A DNA stretch of 64,000 nucleotides, from positions 186,001 through 250,000 of the forward strand of contig NZ_CP061307.1 in assembly GCF_018687895.1 (NCBI RefSeq), read 5' to 3'. Numbering within the stretch: the stretch's first letter is position 1; every line of letters starts with the position of its first letter. Origin of the DNA: Polynucleobacter sp. JS-JIR-II-50 (GTDB taxonomy: Bacteria; Pseudomonadota; Gammaproteobacteria; Burkholderiales; Burkholderiaceae). The position numbers were made by a program, and so were the translations under genes. Under the pieces are notes generated by a model that was not told where the DNA came from, ran no database searches, and saw only the letters and a program-made list of their open reading frames with translations. Shown one piece after another: positions 38,361-48,447 of the stretch.

Positions 38361-38923
38361 TATCTAATGAGAAACTGTATCAAGGCTATTGCGAGCAGCG
38401 TGCAAAATGCAGCGGCAAGATCATCGACCACAATTCCAAATCCTCGCCAAATGATTTGCAAGAAGCTTGATCGCTGAGTGCTATCACTTGAAGTATTTTT
38501 AAAGTGACGATCGATCATGCCAATAGGACCTGGTTTGATTGCATCAAAAAATCGGAATAGCGCAAAAGCACTCAGCTGCATCCAAATGCTAGCTGGCATG
38601 ATGAAGATAAGCACCAGCCAGAAAGCGACGATTTCATCCCAAACAATTCCACCAAAATCTTTTTTACCAAGCTCTTCGCTGACATGGCCGCAGATCCAGC
38701 AGCCAAGCAAAATGCTGCCACCAATGATCCAGAGAAAGTCTGCTGTACTGAAAAAGTATTCGCCCAATAGGAATGCAGCCCAGGCCCAAAGGGTGCCAGC
38801 AGTTCCTGGAGCTACAGGACTTAGCCCACTTCCAAAGCCAAAGGCAATGGTGCGACTGGCAGTTTGAAAAACCCATTTGAAGTTTGGTTTCACTTCTGCG
38901 GAATGCTCAACATTAGTCATCAT
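38360..38923 (-). CDS. pgpA: Phosphatidylglycerophosphatase A
   Basis: Membrane enzyme that dephosphorylates phosphatidylglycerophosphate to phosphatidylglycerol. 187 residues: GFGSGLSPVAPGTAGTLWAW near the N-terminus, DFGGIVWDEIVAFWL with acidic active-site residues, RFFDAIKPGPIGMIDR, and hydrophobic segments throughout. Overlaps thiL by four nt (ATGA) and pncC by one nt; the thiL-pgpA-cinA order is common in betaproteobacteria. Confidence 0.95.
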   Translation of the reverse strand: MMTNVEHSAEVKPNFKWVFQTASRTIAFGFGSGLSPVAPGTAGTLWAWAAFLLGEYFFSTADFLWIIGGSILLGCWICGHVSEELGKKDFGGIVWDEIVAFWLVLIFIMPASIWMQLSAFALFRFFDAIKPGPIGMIDRHFKNTSSDSTQRSSFLQIIWRGFGIVVDDLAAAFCTLLAIALIQFLIR

Positions 38924-39942
38924 GCAAAGTGGTCAAATGAATTGAGGAAAGGTGCTGCTTGCGAATCACTCAGCAGGGCTCCTGATGCGTCTAGTAAATA
39001 TACCCTTGCTTGACCATCTTTTTGCGGAAGTATTTTTCCAATGAGGGTTAGTGGCAAGTGAAGTGATTTACTAATCCCCTGTATTTTTTCCTGCTGGCTT
39101 GATGGTGCAGTAAAGCAAAGCTCATAATCATCACCACCGCATGCGGCAAATAAATTTTGAATAGAAGATTCTTGTTTTTTCAAGATGCTCGATTTTGGTA
39201 ATCGATCCAACTGAATTTGTGCATCAACTTGTGATTGCTTCAAGATGTGGTGTAAATCACCCAGCAACCCATCAGAGACATCTAAAGCTGCGCTCGCAAC
39301 GTTTCTCAATTGGATACCTAATTCAAGCCGTGGCGATGGTTGATGCATCCGGTGTTCTATTTGTTGCAAATCTTCGCCAGATAGATTTATTTCATGACGC
39401 AGTGCAGCAAGAGTGAGTCTTGCATCTCCAACGGTTCCCGAGACCCAAATATCATCACCCGCCTTTGCTCCTGATCTGCGAATGGCTTTACCGGCGGGGA
39501 TGCTGCCAAAGGCGGTGATAGAGATGGTAAGAGGGCCAGCAGTAGTATCGCCTCCAATCAGGGGGCAGGAATACTCCTTGGCAATGGCAAACAGGCCTTT
39601 AGAGAAAGCCTCTAGCCAAGCTTCATCTATTTTTGGGAGGGCGATAGCCAAGGTAAATCCCAGTGGTTTCGCCCCCATTGCTGCTAGGTCTGAAAGGTTA
39701 ACTGCTAGGGCTTTGCGGGCTAGTGGGGCGGGATCGGCGCCTGTAAAAAAGTGCCTGCCTTCAACCAACATATCGCTAGTAATGGCTATTTCTTCATTCG
39801 CAGGTGGTTTGATCAGGGCGCAGTCATCACCAATACCTAAGGGAATGCCTTGATTTGTATTGGTGCGCAAGGAATCCGCACCCGTTTTGAAAAAACGATC
39901 AATGAGGTCAAATTCACCGAGGGGGGTGTGATGAGAAGACAT
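38920..39942 (-). CDS. thiL: Thiamine-monophosphate kinase
   Basis: Phosphorylates thiamine monophosphate to the active cofactor. 340 residues with GIGDDCALI near the N-terminus, TSDMLVEGRHFF, NLSDLAAMGAKPLGF, LIGGDTTAGPLTISITAFG, and ALDVSDGLLGDLHHIL. First gene of the thiL-pgpA-pncC set and divergent from malic enzyme. No TPP riboswitch is seen in the 105 nt upstream. Confidence 0.95.
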   Translation of the reverse strand: MSSHHTPLGEFDLIDRFFKTGADSLRTNTNQGIPLGIGDDCALIKPPANEEIAITSDMLVEGRHFFTGADPAPLARKALAVNLSDLAAMGAKPLGFTLAIALPKIDEAWLEAFSKGLFAIAKEYSCPLIGGDTTAGPLTISITAFGSIPAGKAIRRSGAKAGDDIWVSGTVGDARLTLAALRHEINLSGEDLQQIEHRMHQPSPRLELGIQLRNVASAALDVSDGLLGDLHHILKQSQVDAQIQLDRLPKSSILKKQESSIQNLFAACGGDDYELCFTAPSSQQEKIQGISKSLHLPLTLIGKILPQKDGQARVYLLDASGALLSDSQAAPFLNSFDHFA

Positions 39943-40047
39943 GCCCCATTTTATGGTGGTTATGAGGTGAATGTCCGAGAGGAATAGAATTGAAGTCTTA
40001 CAAGTCTTAGATAATTGAAGATAAGACAGAACTTAGCGAGTTAGTGG

Positions 40048-42369
40048 ATGAGCAAAGAAAATAATAAAGAGCAACAAATTGCGGCCTTAAGAGAGGCGGC
40101 GCTTCAGTACCACGAGTTTCCGACTCCGGGAAAAATTGAAATTGCCCCAACAAAGCAATTAACAAATCAACGAGACTTAGCGCTGGCATACACGCCTGGC
40201 GTTGCAGCGCCTTGCGAAGAGATTGTTAAAGATCCGGCGAATGCATTCAAGTACACAGCACGTGGAAATTTAGTTGGTGTTATTACGAACGGCACTGCCG
40301 TTTTAGGTTTGGGAAATATTGGACCGCTGGCAAGTAAGCCAGTGATGGAAGGTAAAGCAGTTCTTTTTAAGAAGTTTGCTGGCATTGACGTTTTCGATAT
40401 TGAAGTCAATGAAAATGATCCCGATAAGTTGGTAGAAATTATTGCGGCATTAGAGCCAACTTTTGGCGGTATTAATTTAGAAGATATTAAAGCGCCCGAT
40501 TGTTTTGTCGTTGAGCGTAAGTTGCAAGCACGCATGAAGATCCCGGTCTTCCATGATGACCAACACGGTACGGCGATTGTGGTTGCAGCCGCCATCATCA
40601 ATGGTTTGAAGGTGGTTGGTAAAAAAGTAGAAGACGTTAAGTTGGTTACTTCAGGGGCGGGCGCTGCTGCGCTAGCCTGCTTAGATCTATTGGTTGATTT
40701 AGGTATTCAGCGTAAAAATATTTGGGTTACTGACTTGGCTGGCGTTGCTTACAAAGGTCGCAAAGAGTTGATGGATCCAGAGAAGGAGCCATTCTGCCAG
40801 GATACGGATCTGCGCACGCTTGATCAAGCGATTGAAGGTGCAGATATTTTCTTAGGCCTTTCTGCTGGCGGTGTGCTTAAACAAGATATGGTGAAGAAGA
40901 TGGCGCCGAAGCCATTGGTTTATGCCTTGGCAAACCCAACCCCAGAAATCTTGCCCGAAGAAGTGAAAGCAGTTCGTCCAGATGCAGTGATGGCAACAGG
41001 CCGTACTGATTATCCGAACCAAGTAAATAATGTTTTGTGTTTCCCATTCATCTTCCGCGGTGCATTAGATGTGGGTGCAACAACGATTACCCGTGGCATG
41101 GAAGTCGCAGCGGTCAAGGCTGTAGCGGAATTGGCTCAAGCGGAACAGAGTGAGGTGGTTGCCTCTGTTTACGGCATTGAGAACCTATCATTTGGTCCAG
41201 AGTATTTAATTCCGAAGCCATTTGATCCGCGCTTGATCACGGTAATTGCTCCAGCAGTAGCCAAGGCAGCAATGGATGATGGCGTAGCTTCTCGCCCGAT
41301 TAAAGATTTCGACGCTTATCGTAATCAGTTGCAGCAATTCGTGTACCACTCTGGTACTTTGATGAAGCCACTCTTTAGTATTGCTAAACGTGTACCAGCA
41401 AATCAAAAACGTATTGTGTTTGCTGAGGGTGAAGATGAGCGTGTATTGCGTGCAGTACAGATCATCATTGATGAGCATCTCGCAACCCCAATCCTGATTG
41501 GTCGTCCAGCAGTGATCGAACATCGTATCGAGAAGTTTGGCCTGCGTATGAAGGCAGGGGATGATTTTGAGATTGTGAATCCAGAGAATGATTCACGCTT
41601 CCGTGATTTCTGGCAGACCTACCTTGCGCTCACTGAGCGTAAGGGTGTCACACAGTCGTTTGCTAAGCTTGAGGTGCGCCGCCGTAATAGCTTGATTGGC
41701 AGCCTGTTGATTCAAAAAGGTATGGCGGATGGCATGATTTCTGGCACGGTCGGCAATATCGCTACTCACTTAAAGTATGTTGATGAAGTGATTGGACATG
41801 AGCCCGGTGCAAATGTATATGGTGCGATGTCAGGTTTGATCCTTCCCGGTCGCCAAGTATTTTTAGTGGACACCCATATCAATCTTGATCCTACTGCTGA
41901 GCAGTTAGCAGACCTCACTCTCATGGCCGCAAGTGAAATGAGAAAGTTAGGGCTGGCTCCTAAAGTTGCCTTGCTGTCTCATTCGAATTTTGGCTCCAGC
42001 AACGCGCCTTCCGCAGTCAAGATGCGAGAAGTGTTGGCATTGCTCCAAAAGGCAGATCCAACTTTAGAGGTTGATGGAGAGATGCATGGCGATAGCGCTT
42101 TAGATGCGAGCATTCGCGAAGGTGCCGTATCTTCATCCTCACTGAAGGGCGATGCGAATCTGTTGGTCCTGCCAAATATTGATGCAGCAAATATTTCTTA
42201 CAACTTGCTAAAAACAGCAGCAGGCAATGGCATTGCAATCGGTCCATTGTTGCTGGGTGTTGCTAAGCCTATTCACATTCTCACCCCGGCCGCAACTGTG
42301 CGTCGTATTGTGAATGTGACAACTTTGGCGGTTGTAGAGGCAGCCAGTAACGCCAGAGGTATTTCTTAA
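40048..42369 (+). CDS. maeB: NADP-dependent malic enzyme with phosphotransacetylase-like domain
   Basis: Oxidative decarboxylation of malate to pyruvate, giving NADPH. 773 residues: malic domain (YTPGVAAPCEEI, FHDDQHGTAIVVAAAI, NAD-binding GAGAAALACLDLLVDLG) to about 425, followed by a phosphotransacetylase-like domain (GEDERVLRAVQIII, LSHSNFGSSNAPSAVKMREV) to the end. The PTA-like half is thought to be regulatory in this family. Followed by a long perfect AT-rich inverted repeat. Confidence 0.95.
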   Translation: MSKENNKEQQIAALREAALQYHEFPTPGKIEIAPTKQLTNQRDLALAYTPGVAAPCEEIVKDPANAFKYTARGNLVGVITNGTAVLGLGNIGPLASKPVMEGKAVLFKKFAGIDVFDIEVNENDPDKLVEIIAALEPTFGGINLEDIKAPDCFVVERKLQARMKIPVFHDDQHGTAIVVAAAIINGLKVVGKKVEDVKLVTSGAGAAALACLDLLVDLGIQRKNIWVTDLAGVAYKGRKELMDPEKEPFCQDTDLRTLDQAIEGADIFLGLSAGGVLKQDMVKKMAPKPLVYALANPTPEILPEEVKAVRPDAVMATGRTDYPNQVNNVLCFPFIFRGALDVGATTITRGMEVAAVKAVAELAQAEQSEVVASVYGIENLSFGPEYLIPKPFDPRLITVIAPAVAKAAMDDGVASRPIKDFDAYRNQLQQFVYHSGTLMKPLFSIAKRVPANQKRIVFAEGEDERVLRAVQIIIDEHLATPILIGRPAVIEHRIEKFGLRMKAGDDFEIVNPENDSRFRDFWQTYLALTERKGVTQSFAKLEVRRRNSLIGSLLIQKGMADGMISGTVGNIATHLKYVDEVIGHEPGANVYGAMSGLILPGRQVFLVDTHINLDPTAEQLADLTLMAASEMRKLGLAPKVALLSHSNFGSSNAPSAVKMREVLALLQKADPTLEVDGEMHGDSALDASIREGAVSSSSLKGDANLLVLPNIDAANISYNLLKTAAGNGIAIGPLLLGVAKPIHILTPAATVRRIVNVTTLAVVEAASNARGIS

Positions 42370-42375
42370 GAATTG

Positions 42376-42413
42376 GTAATTTATGTAAGTTAGTAATAAC
42401 TTACATAAATTAC
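42376..42413. repeat. Perfect 17-bp inverted repeat, 4-nt loop, AT-rich
   Basis: GTAATTTATGTAAGTTA (42376-42392), loop GTAA, TAACTTACATAAATTAC (42397-42413). It lies just after maeB with no T run, 85 nt before the barstar-family gene. It could be a maeB terminator-like mRNA end structure or an operator. Confidence 0.75.
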
Positions 42414-42497
42414 TTCTATATAAATCAGTGCTTTACATAAAATGCACTGTATTTGGGCTTGATTTGATGGCGTGTTACGGGTAACCTAGCACCCATC

Positions 42498-43118
42498 ATG
42501 AATAATCGCTCTGAAAACAGCAATACAGCCAGCTTTGACGAACATAGCCGTGCTGAAGGTTGGGATAGCAATGATCGACTGGAAACCGAATCATCCGCTG
42601 CCAACATTTATGCTGAAGGCGGCCTATCTCGTTTACAAACCTATGCAGCAAATCAAGTTTCGGGGAAAAAAGTGACAGCTTCTTGGCGTGCCGCTTTGGC
42701 CGTTCGCGATGCCGGACCGCCGGCAATGTTGCGCAGTGTGCGCCCTAATATCGTTCAATCTATTCGCGCTTTCCGCACGCCTGATTTGCAGGAAGCGGCA
42801 ACTGAATTGGGTCAACACTTCATTTATGCCAATTGCGCAAATGCAATGACTAAAGGTGAGGTTTTGGAGTCGATTGCGATTGCGTACTCATTTACTAAGC
42901 AGCAGGCAAAAAATTACGATCCTTTGTTGGATGCTTTGACTACCACGGTAGACAAGTCTGGCCCACAGCCTGGATTTGTAGTGGTGCTCGAAGGTTTGCC
43001 TTGTACTCAGAAGTTTGACAAAGAAGCTCGTGAAACATTGTTGGATGTTTTCCGCGATGCTGTTGATTTCTGGGCTGAGCGCCGTACTCCATACCGCGTC
43101 TTCTATTCTTTTGCTTAA
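42498..43118 (+). CDS. Barstar-family protein
   Basis: The C-terminal 90 residues resemble the barstar fold, known from the inhibitor of the RNase barnase: FVVVLEGLPCTQKFD, then ETLLDVFRDAVDFWAERRTPYRVFY. The first 110 residues are a polar head and a region (YANQVSGKKVTASWRAAL cited in part: SGKKVTASWRAALA) with no match I know. 206 residues. No barnase-like or colicin-type RNase gene is adjacent, so it may have another partner or role. The function is unknown. Confidence 0.7.
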   Translation: MNNRSENSNTASFDEHSRAEGWDSNDRLETESSAANIYAEGGLSRLQTYAANQVSGKKVTASWRAALAVRDAGPPAMLRSVRPNIVQSIRAFRTPDLQEAATELGQHFIYANCANAMTKGEVLESIAIAYSFTKQQAKNYDPLLDALTTTVDKSGPQPGFVVVLEGLPCTQKFDKEARETLLDVFRDAVDFWAERRTPYRVFYSFA

Positions 43119-43142
43119 TCGCTAAAGTCTTGTAAGACCTAT

Positions 43143-43168
43143 AAATCGCCTCTACTTGAGGCGATTTT
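43143..43168. terminator. Bidirectional terminator between the barstar-family gene and rsmE
   Basis: AAATCGCCTC (43143-43152), loop TACTT, GAGGCGATTT (43158-43167) with T and A tracts on either side. The hairpin contains the last codons and the TAG stop of rsmE. Confidence 0.75.
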
Positions 43169-43913
43169 GCATTTCAGGATTCCATATGCTGTGTACGGCT
43201 GTAATAGCCACTACGCCCGCTGTTTCTGTTCTGAGTACCCGCTCCCCCAGTGAAACCAATTGATAGCCTGCTGACTCTGCTTGCGCCTCTTCTTCAGGTG
43301 AATGACCGCCTTCAGGGCCAATCATTAAGACGATATCTTGTGGATCATTTTCTATGAGTACTGAATACAGGCTTTTCGTCGCATCAGGACTGAGTAGAAG
43401 TTTGAGTGCGGGTTTTGGAGTCGCTTGTAAATAACTTTCAAAAGTTTGAATGGGCTCCAGGCTGGCAAGGACAGTGCGATCGCATTGTTCGCATGCAGCT
43501 TGAATGATGCCCTCCCAGTGGGCAAGTCTTTTTTGGGCGCGCTCTAGGTCGCTGGAGCGGGTTAACTTGAGGATGGAGCGTTCACATTGCATGGGGGCAA
43601 TATTTTGGGCGCCCGTTTCTACCGCTTTTTCAACAATCCAGTCCATTTTGTCGCCGCCAGCCAGCCCTTGAGCCAGGGTAATGGCATATGGGGTCTCACG
43701 ATGGGTGTCGGTGCGGATATCCGTTAGCTGGACTTGACCCGTTTTCCCACTCAAGGAGAGGAGCTCACCCTTGGCAACTTGCCCCTTTCCATCAAATACA
43801 GGGAAGAATTCCCCAGCTTGGACGCGCCTAACGCGCAAATGGTGGGCAACCTCTGGGGTGAGGGTAGTTGGCTTTTGGGATTCCCATGGTCCGGGAAGAT
43901 AAAATTGAGGCAT
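43152..43913 (-). CDS. rsmE: 16S rRNA (uracil-1498-N3) methyltransferase
   Basis: Methylates U1498 of 16S rRNA. 253 residues starting MPQFYLPGPWESQ, the family N-terminus, which decides the ATG at 43913 over an upstream GTG. Body shows HHLRVRRVQAGEFFPVFDG, KMDWIVEKAVETGAQNIAPM, and the SPOUT knot region LMIGPEGGHSPEEEAQA and SLGERVLRTETAGVVA. Divergent from tkt with 43 nt in between. Confidence 0.94.
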   Translation of the reverse strand: MPQFYLPGPWESQKPTTLTPEVAHHLRVRRVQAGEFFPVFDGKGQVAKGELLSLSGKTGQVQLTDIRTDTHRETPYAITLAQGLAGGDKMDWIVEKAVETGAQNIAPMQCERSILKLTRSSDLERAQKRLAHWEGIIQAACEQCDRTVLASLEPIQTFESYLQATPKPALKLLLSPDATKSLYSVLIENDPQDIVLMIGPEGGHSPEEEAQAESAGYQLVSLGERVLRTETAGVVAITAVHSIWNPEMQNRLK

Positions 43914-43956
43914 TACTGAAATATAGCCAATTAATTTTCCAGAGACCACTTTTACG

Positions 43957-45948
43957 ATGTCAAACCTTCAAATTCGTATGGCCAATGCCATTCGCGCCTT
44001 ATCCATGGATGCAGTACAGCAGGCAAATTCAGGTCACCCTGGTATGCCAATGGGTATGGCAGATATTGCTGTTGGTCTTTGGAATGAACATTTAAAACAT
44101 AATCCAACAGATCCTCATTGGATTGATCGTGATCGTTTTGTTTTATCTAATGGTCATGGATCCATGCTGTTGTATTCACTCTTGCATCTTTCTGGCTACA
44201 ACCTGCCGATTGAAGAGTTAAAAAATTTCCGTCAATTGCATAGCAAAACTCCAGGACATCCTGAGTATGGAATTACTCCCGGCGTAGAAACAACCACTGG
44301 TCCATTGGGTCAAGGAATTTCCAATGCAGTAGGAATGGCGCTCGCAGAAAAATTATTAGCAGAAGAATTTAATCGACCTGGCCTTAACATCGTTGATCAC
44401 TACACCTACGTATTTCTAGGCGATGGTTGCTTGATGGAAGGGATTAGTCACGAAGTGTGTTCTTTGGCTGGCACACTGAAGCTGAATAAGCTCATTGCAT
44501 TGTGGGATGACAACGGCATCTCGATTGATGGCAAGGTTGTTTCTTGGTTTAACGAAGACACTCCTAAGCGTTTTGAAGCCTATGGCTGGAACGTTATTCG
44601 CGCTGTTGATGGCCATGATGCAGAAGCCGTATCTGCTGCGATCGCCCAGGCTAAAAAGAGTGATAAGCCAACCCTGATCTGCTGCAAGACCGCCATTGGC
44701 CAAGGCTCACCCAATATGGCGGGCAGCGATAAAGTGCACGGTTCACCATTAGGCGCTGCTGAAATTGCTGAAACTCGTGTTGCATTGAATTGGCCATACG
44801 CACCATTTGAAATTCCAAAAGATATTTATTCGGCATGGGATTTTAAAAAGCGTGGACAAGCGGCTGAGCATGAGTGGAATAAAGAATTCCAGAAATACAA
44901 AAACAAATTTCCAGAACTTGCTGCCGAATTGCAACGCCGTATGGCAGGTGATTTATCTAAAGATTTTTCAGCGACATTAAATACGTATTTAAAAACTTGC
45001 CAAACTAAAGCAGAAACAATTGCGACTCGTAAAGCAAGTCAGAACGCGATCGAAGCTTTGGCACCTGCTTTGCCAGAATTCATGGGAGGCTCTGCCGACT
45101 TAACAGGATCTAATCTCACTAATTGGTCTTCATGCAAACCTGTGCGCGCTGATCAATGGGGTAACCATATTAATTACGGCGTTCGTGAATTTGGTATGAG
45201 CGCCATCATGAACGGTATCGCCTTACATGGTGGTTACATCCCATTTGGCGGCACATTCTTAACCTTCTCAGATTACAGTCGTAACGCTTTGCGTATGGCT
45301 GCCTTAATGAAATTGCGTAGTATTTTTGTCTTCACTCACGACTCAATTGGCTTGGGTGAAGATGGCCCAACCCATCAGTCTGTAGAACATGTAGCCAGTC
45401 TGCGCCTGATTCCTAATTTGATGGTTTGGCGTCCTTGTGACACTACGGAGAGTGCTGTAGCTTGGGGCTCAGCGATTGAGCGTAAAAATGGACCTAGCGC
45501 CCTGATCTTTAGTCGTCAGAACTGCCCATTTGTATCGCGTACTCCTGCGCAAATTAAAGATATTGCACGCGGTGGTTACGTCTTGCGCGACCCGTCTGGC
45601 AAGATTGATGCAGTCATTATTGCTACCGGTTCTGAAATTGCTCTCGCATTACAAACTGCACAGCAGTTAGAAAAAGAAGGCCTGGGTATTCGAGTAGTTT
45701 CGATTCCTTCAACCACTGTCTTTGATCAGCAAGATCCTGCATATAAAGCAAAAGTATTGCCAGCTAATATTCCGCGCATTGCGGTTGAAGCGGGTGTGAG
45801 TGATTTCTGGTGGAAGTATGGTTGCGCAGCAGTTCATGGCGTAGATACCTTTGGTGAGTCTGCGCCTGCGCCAGTGCTGTATGAATATTTTGGATTAACG
45901 GCTGACCAGATTGCGAAGACAGTCAAACAATGCATTGCAAAGAAGTAA
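43957..45948 (+). CDS. tktA: Transketolase
   Basis: Thiamine diphosphate enzyme of the pentose phosphate/Calvin pathways. 663 residues: [20 protein letters not shown], the TPP motif [12 protein letters not shown], the pyrimidine domain [18 protein letters not shown], and C-terminal [14 protein letters not shown]. Directly upstream of gapA (41-nt gap), the usual Burkholderiales order, so likely co-transcribed. Confidence 0.96.
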   Translation: MSNLQIRMANAIRALSMDAVQQANSGHPGMPMGMADIAVGLWNEHLKHNPTDPHWIDRDRFVLSNGHGSMLLYSLLHLSGYNLPIEELKNFRQLHSKTPGHPEYGITPGVETTTGPLGQGISNAVGMALAEKLLAEEFNRPGLNIVDHYTYVFLGDGCLMEGISHEVCSLAGTLKLNKLIALWDDNGISIDGKVVSWFNEDTPKRFEAYGWNVIRAVDGHDAEAVSAAIAQAKKSDKPTLICCKTAIGQGSPNMAGSDKVHGSPLGAAEIAETRVALNWPYAPFEIPKDIYSAWDFKKRGQAAEHEWNKEFQKYKNKFPELAAELQRRMAGDLSKDFSATLNTYLKTCQTKAETIATRKASQNAIEALAPALPEFMGGSADLTGSNLTNWSSCKPVRADQWGNHINYGVREFGMSAIMNGIALHGGYIPFGGTFLTFSDYSRNALRMAALMKLRSIFVFTHDSIGLGEDGPTHQSVEHVASLRLIPNLMVWRPCDTTESAVAWGSAIERKNGPSALIFSRQNCPFVSRTPAQIKDIARGGYVLRDPSGKIDAVIIATGSEIALALQTAQQLEKEGLGIRVVSIPSTTVFDQQDPAYKAKVLPANIPRIAVEAGVSDFWWKYGCAAVHGVDTFGESAPAPVLYEYFGLTADQIAKTVKQCIAKK

Positions 45949-45989
45949 TAGAAATGCGAAATAAATTCAATATTAGCAAGGGGAAATAA

Positions 45990-47018
45990 ATGACAATTCG
46001 TATCGCAATTAATGGTTATGGGCGTATTGGCCGCATGGTATTGCGTGCTTTGTATGAAGATCAAGTAAATGGTAAGCCACGTCGTGATATCAAGATCGTC
46101 GCAATTAATGCGATGGGAGATATTGCTATTAACGCCCATCTTACAAAGTATGACTCTGCTCATGGCCGTTTCCCAGCCGACGTATCTGTTGATGGTGATT
46201 GCATGGTGGTGAATGGCGATCGTATCAAAATGTTCTGCACACGTAATCCTGCAGAAACCCCATGGGGTGAGTTGGGTGTGGATTTAGTTTTGGAATGTAC
46301 TGGTAAGTTCACTTCAAAAGAAAAGGCGATGATTCATATTGAGCAGGGCGCGAAGAAAGTATTGATTTCTGCTCCCGGTGAAAAAGATGTAGACGCAACT
46401 ATTGTGTACGGCGTAAATCAAAATGTTTTGAAGCCAAGCGATGTGGTTGTATCAAATGCCAGTTGCACAACAAACTGTTTGGCTCCATTAGTAAAGCCGC
46501 TCTTAGAAAAGATTGGTATTGAATCTGGCTTGATGACTACGATTCATGCTTTCACAAATGACCAAGTATTAACTGATGTGTATCACAAGGATATGCGTCG
46601 TGCGCGTTCTGCTGTTACCAGCATGATCCCAACGAAGACGGGCGCTGCTAAAGCGGTGGGTTTGGTTCTGCCCGCCTTAGCTGGTCGCTTTGATGGTTTC
46701 GCGATGCGCGTGCCTGTGATTAACGTTTCTGTAGTCGACCTTACTTTTGCTGCTAGTCGCGCCACCAGCATTGACGAAGTGAATGCCATTCTGAAGAGTG
46801 CTAGCGAAGGTGAGCTCAAAGGCATTTTGGGCTTCAATACATTGCCATTGGTATCTATCGACTTTAACCATGACCCACGCCCAAGTATTTACGACGCCTC
46901 CCAAACTCGCGTCTCTGCGGATGGCAAGCTGGTGAAGGTGTTGGCTTGGTATGACAACGAATGGGGTTATTCAGTGCAGATGCTCAATGCTGCTGAAGCA
47001 TTAATGGCTGTAAAGTAA
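45990..47018 (+). CDS. gapA: Glyceraldehyde-3-phosphate dehydrogenase (type I)
   Basis: NAD-dependent glycolytic/gluconeogenic enzyme. 342 residues: [15 protein letters not shown], the catalytic [23 protein letters not shown], and [22 protein letters not shown] before the ATG. Followed by a strong terminator shared with the convergent fur gene. Confidence 0.96.
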   Translation: MTIRIAINGYGRIGRMVLRALYEDQVNGKPRRDIKIVAINAMGDIAINAHLTKYDSAHGRFPADVSVDGDCMVVNGDRIKMFCTRNPAETPWGELGVDLVLECTGKFTSKEKAMIHIEQGAKKVLISAPGEKDVDATIVYGVNQNVLKPSDVVVSNASCTTNCLAPLVKPLLEKIGIESGLMTTIHAFTNDQVLTDVYHKDMRRARSAVTSMIPTKTGAAKAVGLVLPALAGRFDGFAMRVPVINVSVVDLTFAASRATSIDEVNAILKSASEGELKGILGFNTLPLVSIDFNHDPRPSIYDASQTRVSADGKLVKVLAWYDNEWGYSVQMLNAAEALMAVK

Positions 47019-47097
47019 GAAAAATTGATAAGAGTCGCTAAGAGTGTTTAAAAGATGTTAAAAAACGCTTAAATCTTCTTTTTCGGCTTAATTTTGT

Positions 47098-47126
47098 AAA
47101 AAAGACCTCAATTTGAGGTCTTTTTT
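47098..47126. terminator. Bidirectional intrinsic terminator
   Basis: AAAAAAGACCTCA (47098-47110), loop ATT, TGAGGTCTTTTTT (47114-47126), a perfect 13-bp stem between convergent gapA and fur. Confidence 0.92.
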
Positions 47127-47163
47127 GCTTCTATAGTGCTGAAAACAGCTTATTTTGGCCGTT

Positions 47164-47616
47164 TTATTTAGCTTGTTTGTTGCGGCAATTCTTCTTTAAG
47201 CAGTGGCCATACATGGCTAAAGAATGCTCTTGGAGCTTAAAACCGAGGTTTTTAGCAATATCACGCTGCCTTTTTTCAATGGCTTCGTCTACAAATTCCT
47301 CTACATGGCCACAATCAATGCAAACCAAGTGGTCGTGGTGCTGACCCTCATTTAATTCGTAGATTGCCCTGCTATCACCTTTGCTAGATTCAAAATGGCT
47401 ACGCAATAGAAGGCCGGCCCGCTCAAATTGGGTGAGAACCCGGTAAACCGTTGCCAGACCGATCTCTTTATCTTCTTTGGCTAAGGCCATAAAGACATCT
47501 TCGGCGCTAAAGTGGGTTCCACCGTTTTGATGAAAAAAATCGAGGATTTTCATCCTTGGGCCGGTAGCTTTTAGGCCAATATCGCGTAAATCTTCAGGGC
47601 TAGGGTTTTGGGTCAT
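47164..47616 (-). CDS. fur: Ferric uptake regulator Fur
   Basis: Iron-responsive repressor. 150 residues from the ATG at 47616 (MTQNPSPEDLRDIGLKATGPRMKIL, given by its start MTQNPSPEDL). DNA-binding domain with ATVYRVLTQFERAGLL, metal-binding HHDHLVCIDCGHVEEF, and a C-terminal CLKKNC pair. A 17-codon extension upstream is open but would overlap the divergent bamE start. No clear Shine-Dalgarno. Confidence 0.94.
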   Translation of the reverse strand: MTQNPSPEDLRDIGLKATGPRMKILDFFHQNGGTHFSAEDVFMALAKEDKEIGLATVYRVLTQFERAGLLLRSHFESSKGDSRAIYELNEGQHHDHLVCIDCGHVEEFVDEAIEKRQRDIAKNLGFKLQEHSLAMYGHCLKKNCRNKQAK

Positions 47617-47665
47617 ATTTATGGCATTGGGAGCTAAAATCAATGTCTTAATGATACGGCCAGCC

Positions 47666-48382
47666 ATGCAAAATTGCCTTGAACTTTTTACCCGCTTTTT
47701 GAACCCGTTTTTGAAGGGTGTTTATTCCCCTGCTCGATTGGGTCTGGTGTCTTTGGCTCTACTGGGATTGATGGGGGTTGTTGGGTGCACTTCTGCTGTT
47801 GATGAAACTCAACGCGCTTGGATGAATAAGGTTTTTAGGCCATATGTTCCTGATGTAGTGCAAGGCAACTTCATCTCGAGCGAGCAATATTCTAAATTGC
47901 AACTAGGCATGACACGCGAACAGGTGCGTCAAATTATGGGTACACCATTATTGGCCAGTTACTTTCACGCGAATCGCTGGGATTATATTTTTGAATTTAA
48001 GCGCGCTGGACAGAAGGTTGGTAAAGAACGTCACGTGACTGTGTTTTTTGATGGCGACAAAGTGGTGAAGTTTGAAGGTGACGCTTTGCCAACAGAAGTT
48101 GAGATGGTTGCTGAGATCGATAACTACGCTAAAACCAAACGCTCGTTCTGGGAAGTCATCACGGGTACCAATAAGCCACCAGTCACGCCGCCATTGCAGC
48201 AACCCGAACTCATGGTGCCAAGTAAAACGGATAATTTGGCAGCGGGTGCGGCTATACCACCAGCTACTACTGGTGGCTCGTTCTGGGATTTTTTTAGCTT
48301 TTCTAAAAAGGATCCAAATGTTCAGCCTGAGCCATTAGGGCCTGGGGCTCTCAATGTTCCGCAGGCTAGTGAAGCCAAGTAA
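47666..48382 (+). CDS. bamE: Outer-membrane assembly lipoprotein BamE
   Basis: Small lipoprotein partner of the BAM complex that inserts outer-membrane proteins. 238 residues: signal peptide with lipobox VVGC, the SmpA/OmlA domain (KLQLGMTREQVRQIMGTP, NRWDYIFEFKRAG, VFFDGDKVVKFEGD), then a Pro-rich tail ending in a region absent from short homologues (E. coli about 113 residues). I take the ATG at 47666; the divergent arrangement with fur, 49 nt apart, is well known in betaproteobacteria. Confidence 0.93.
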   Translation: MQNCLELFTRFLNPFLKGVYSPARLGLVSLALLGLMGVVGCTSAVDETQRAWMNKVFRPYVPDVVQGNFISSEQYSKLQLGMTREQVRQIMGTPLLASYFHANRWDYIFEFKRAGQKVGKERHVTVFFDGDKVVKFEGDALPTEVEMVAEIDNYAKTKRSFWEVITGTNKPPVTPPLQQPELMVPSKTDNLAAGAAIPPATTGGSFWDFFSFSKKDPNVQPEPLGPGALNVPQASEAK

Positions 48383-48447
48383 AAATTACTTATGTGTTGA
48401 TGCTGAAGTAAGTTGTTTCAGCAACTTTTAATAAGAAGTGAAGAAAA

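Noticed and set aside
39943..40047. TPP riboswitch upstream of thiL
   Set aside because: No thi-box sequence is recognisable, and thiL in proteobacteria usually lacks one.
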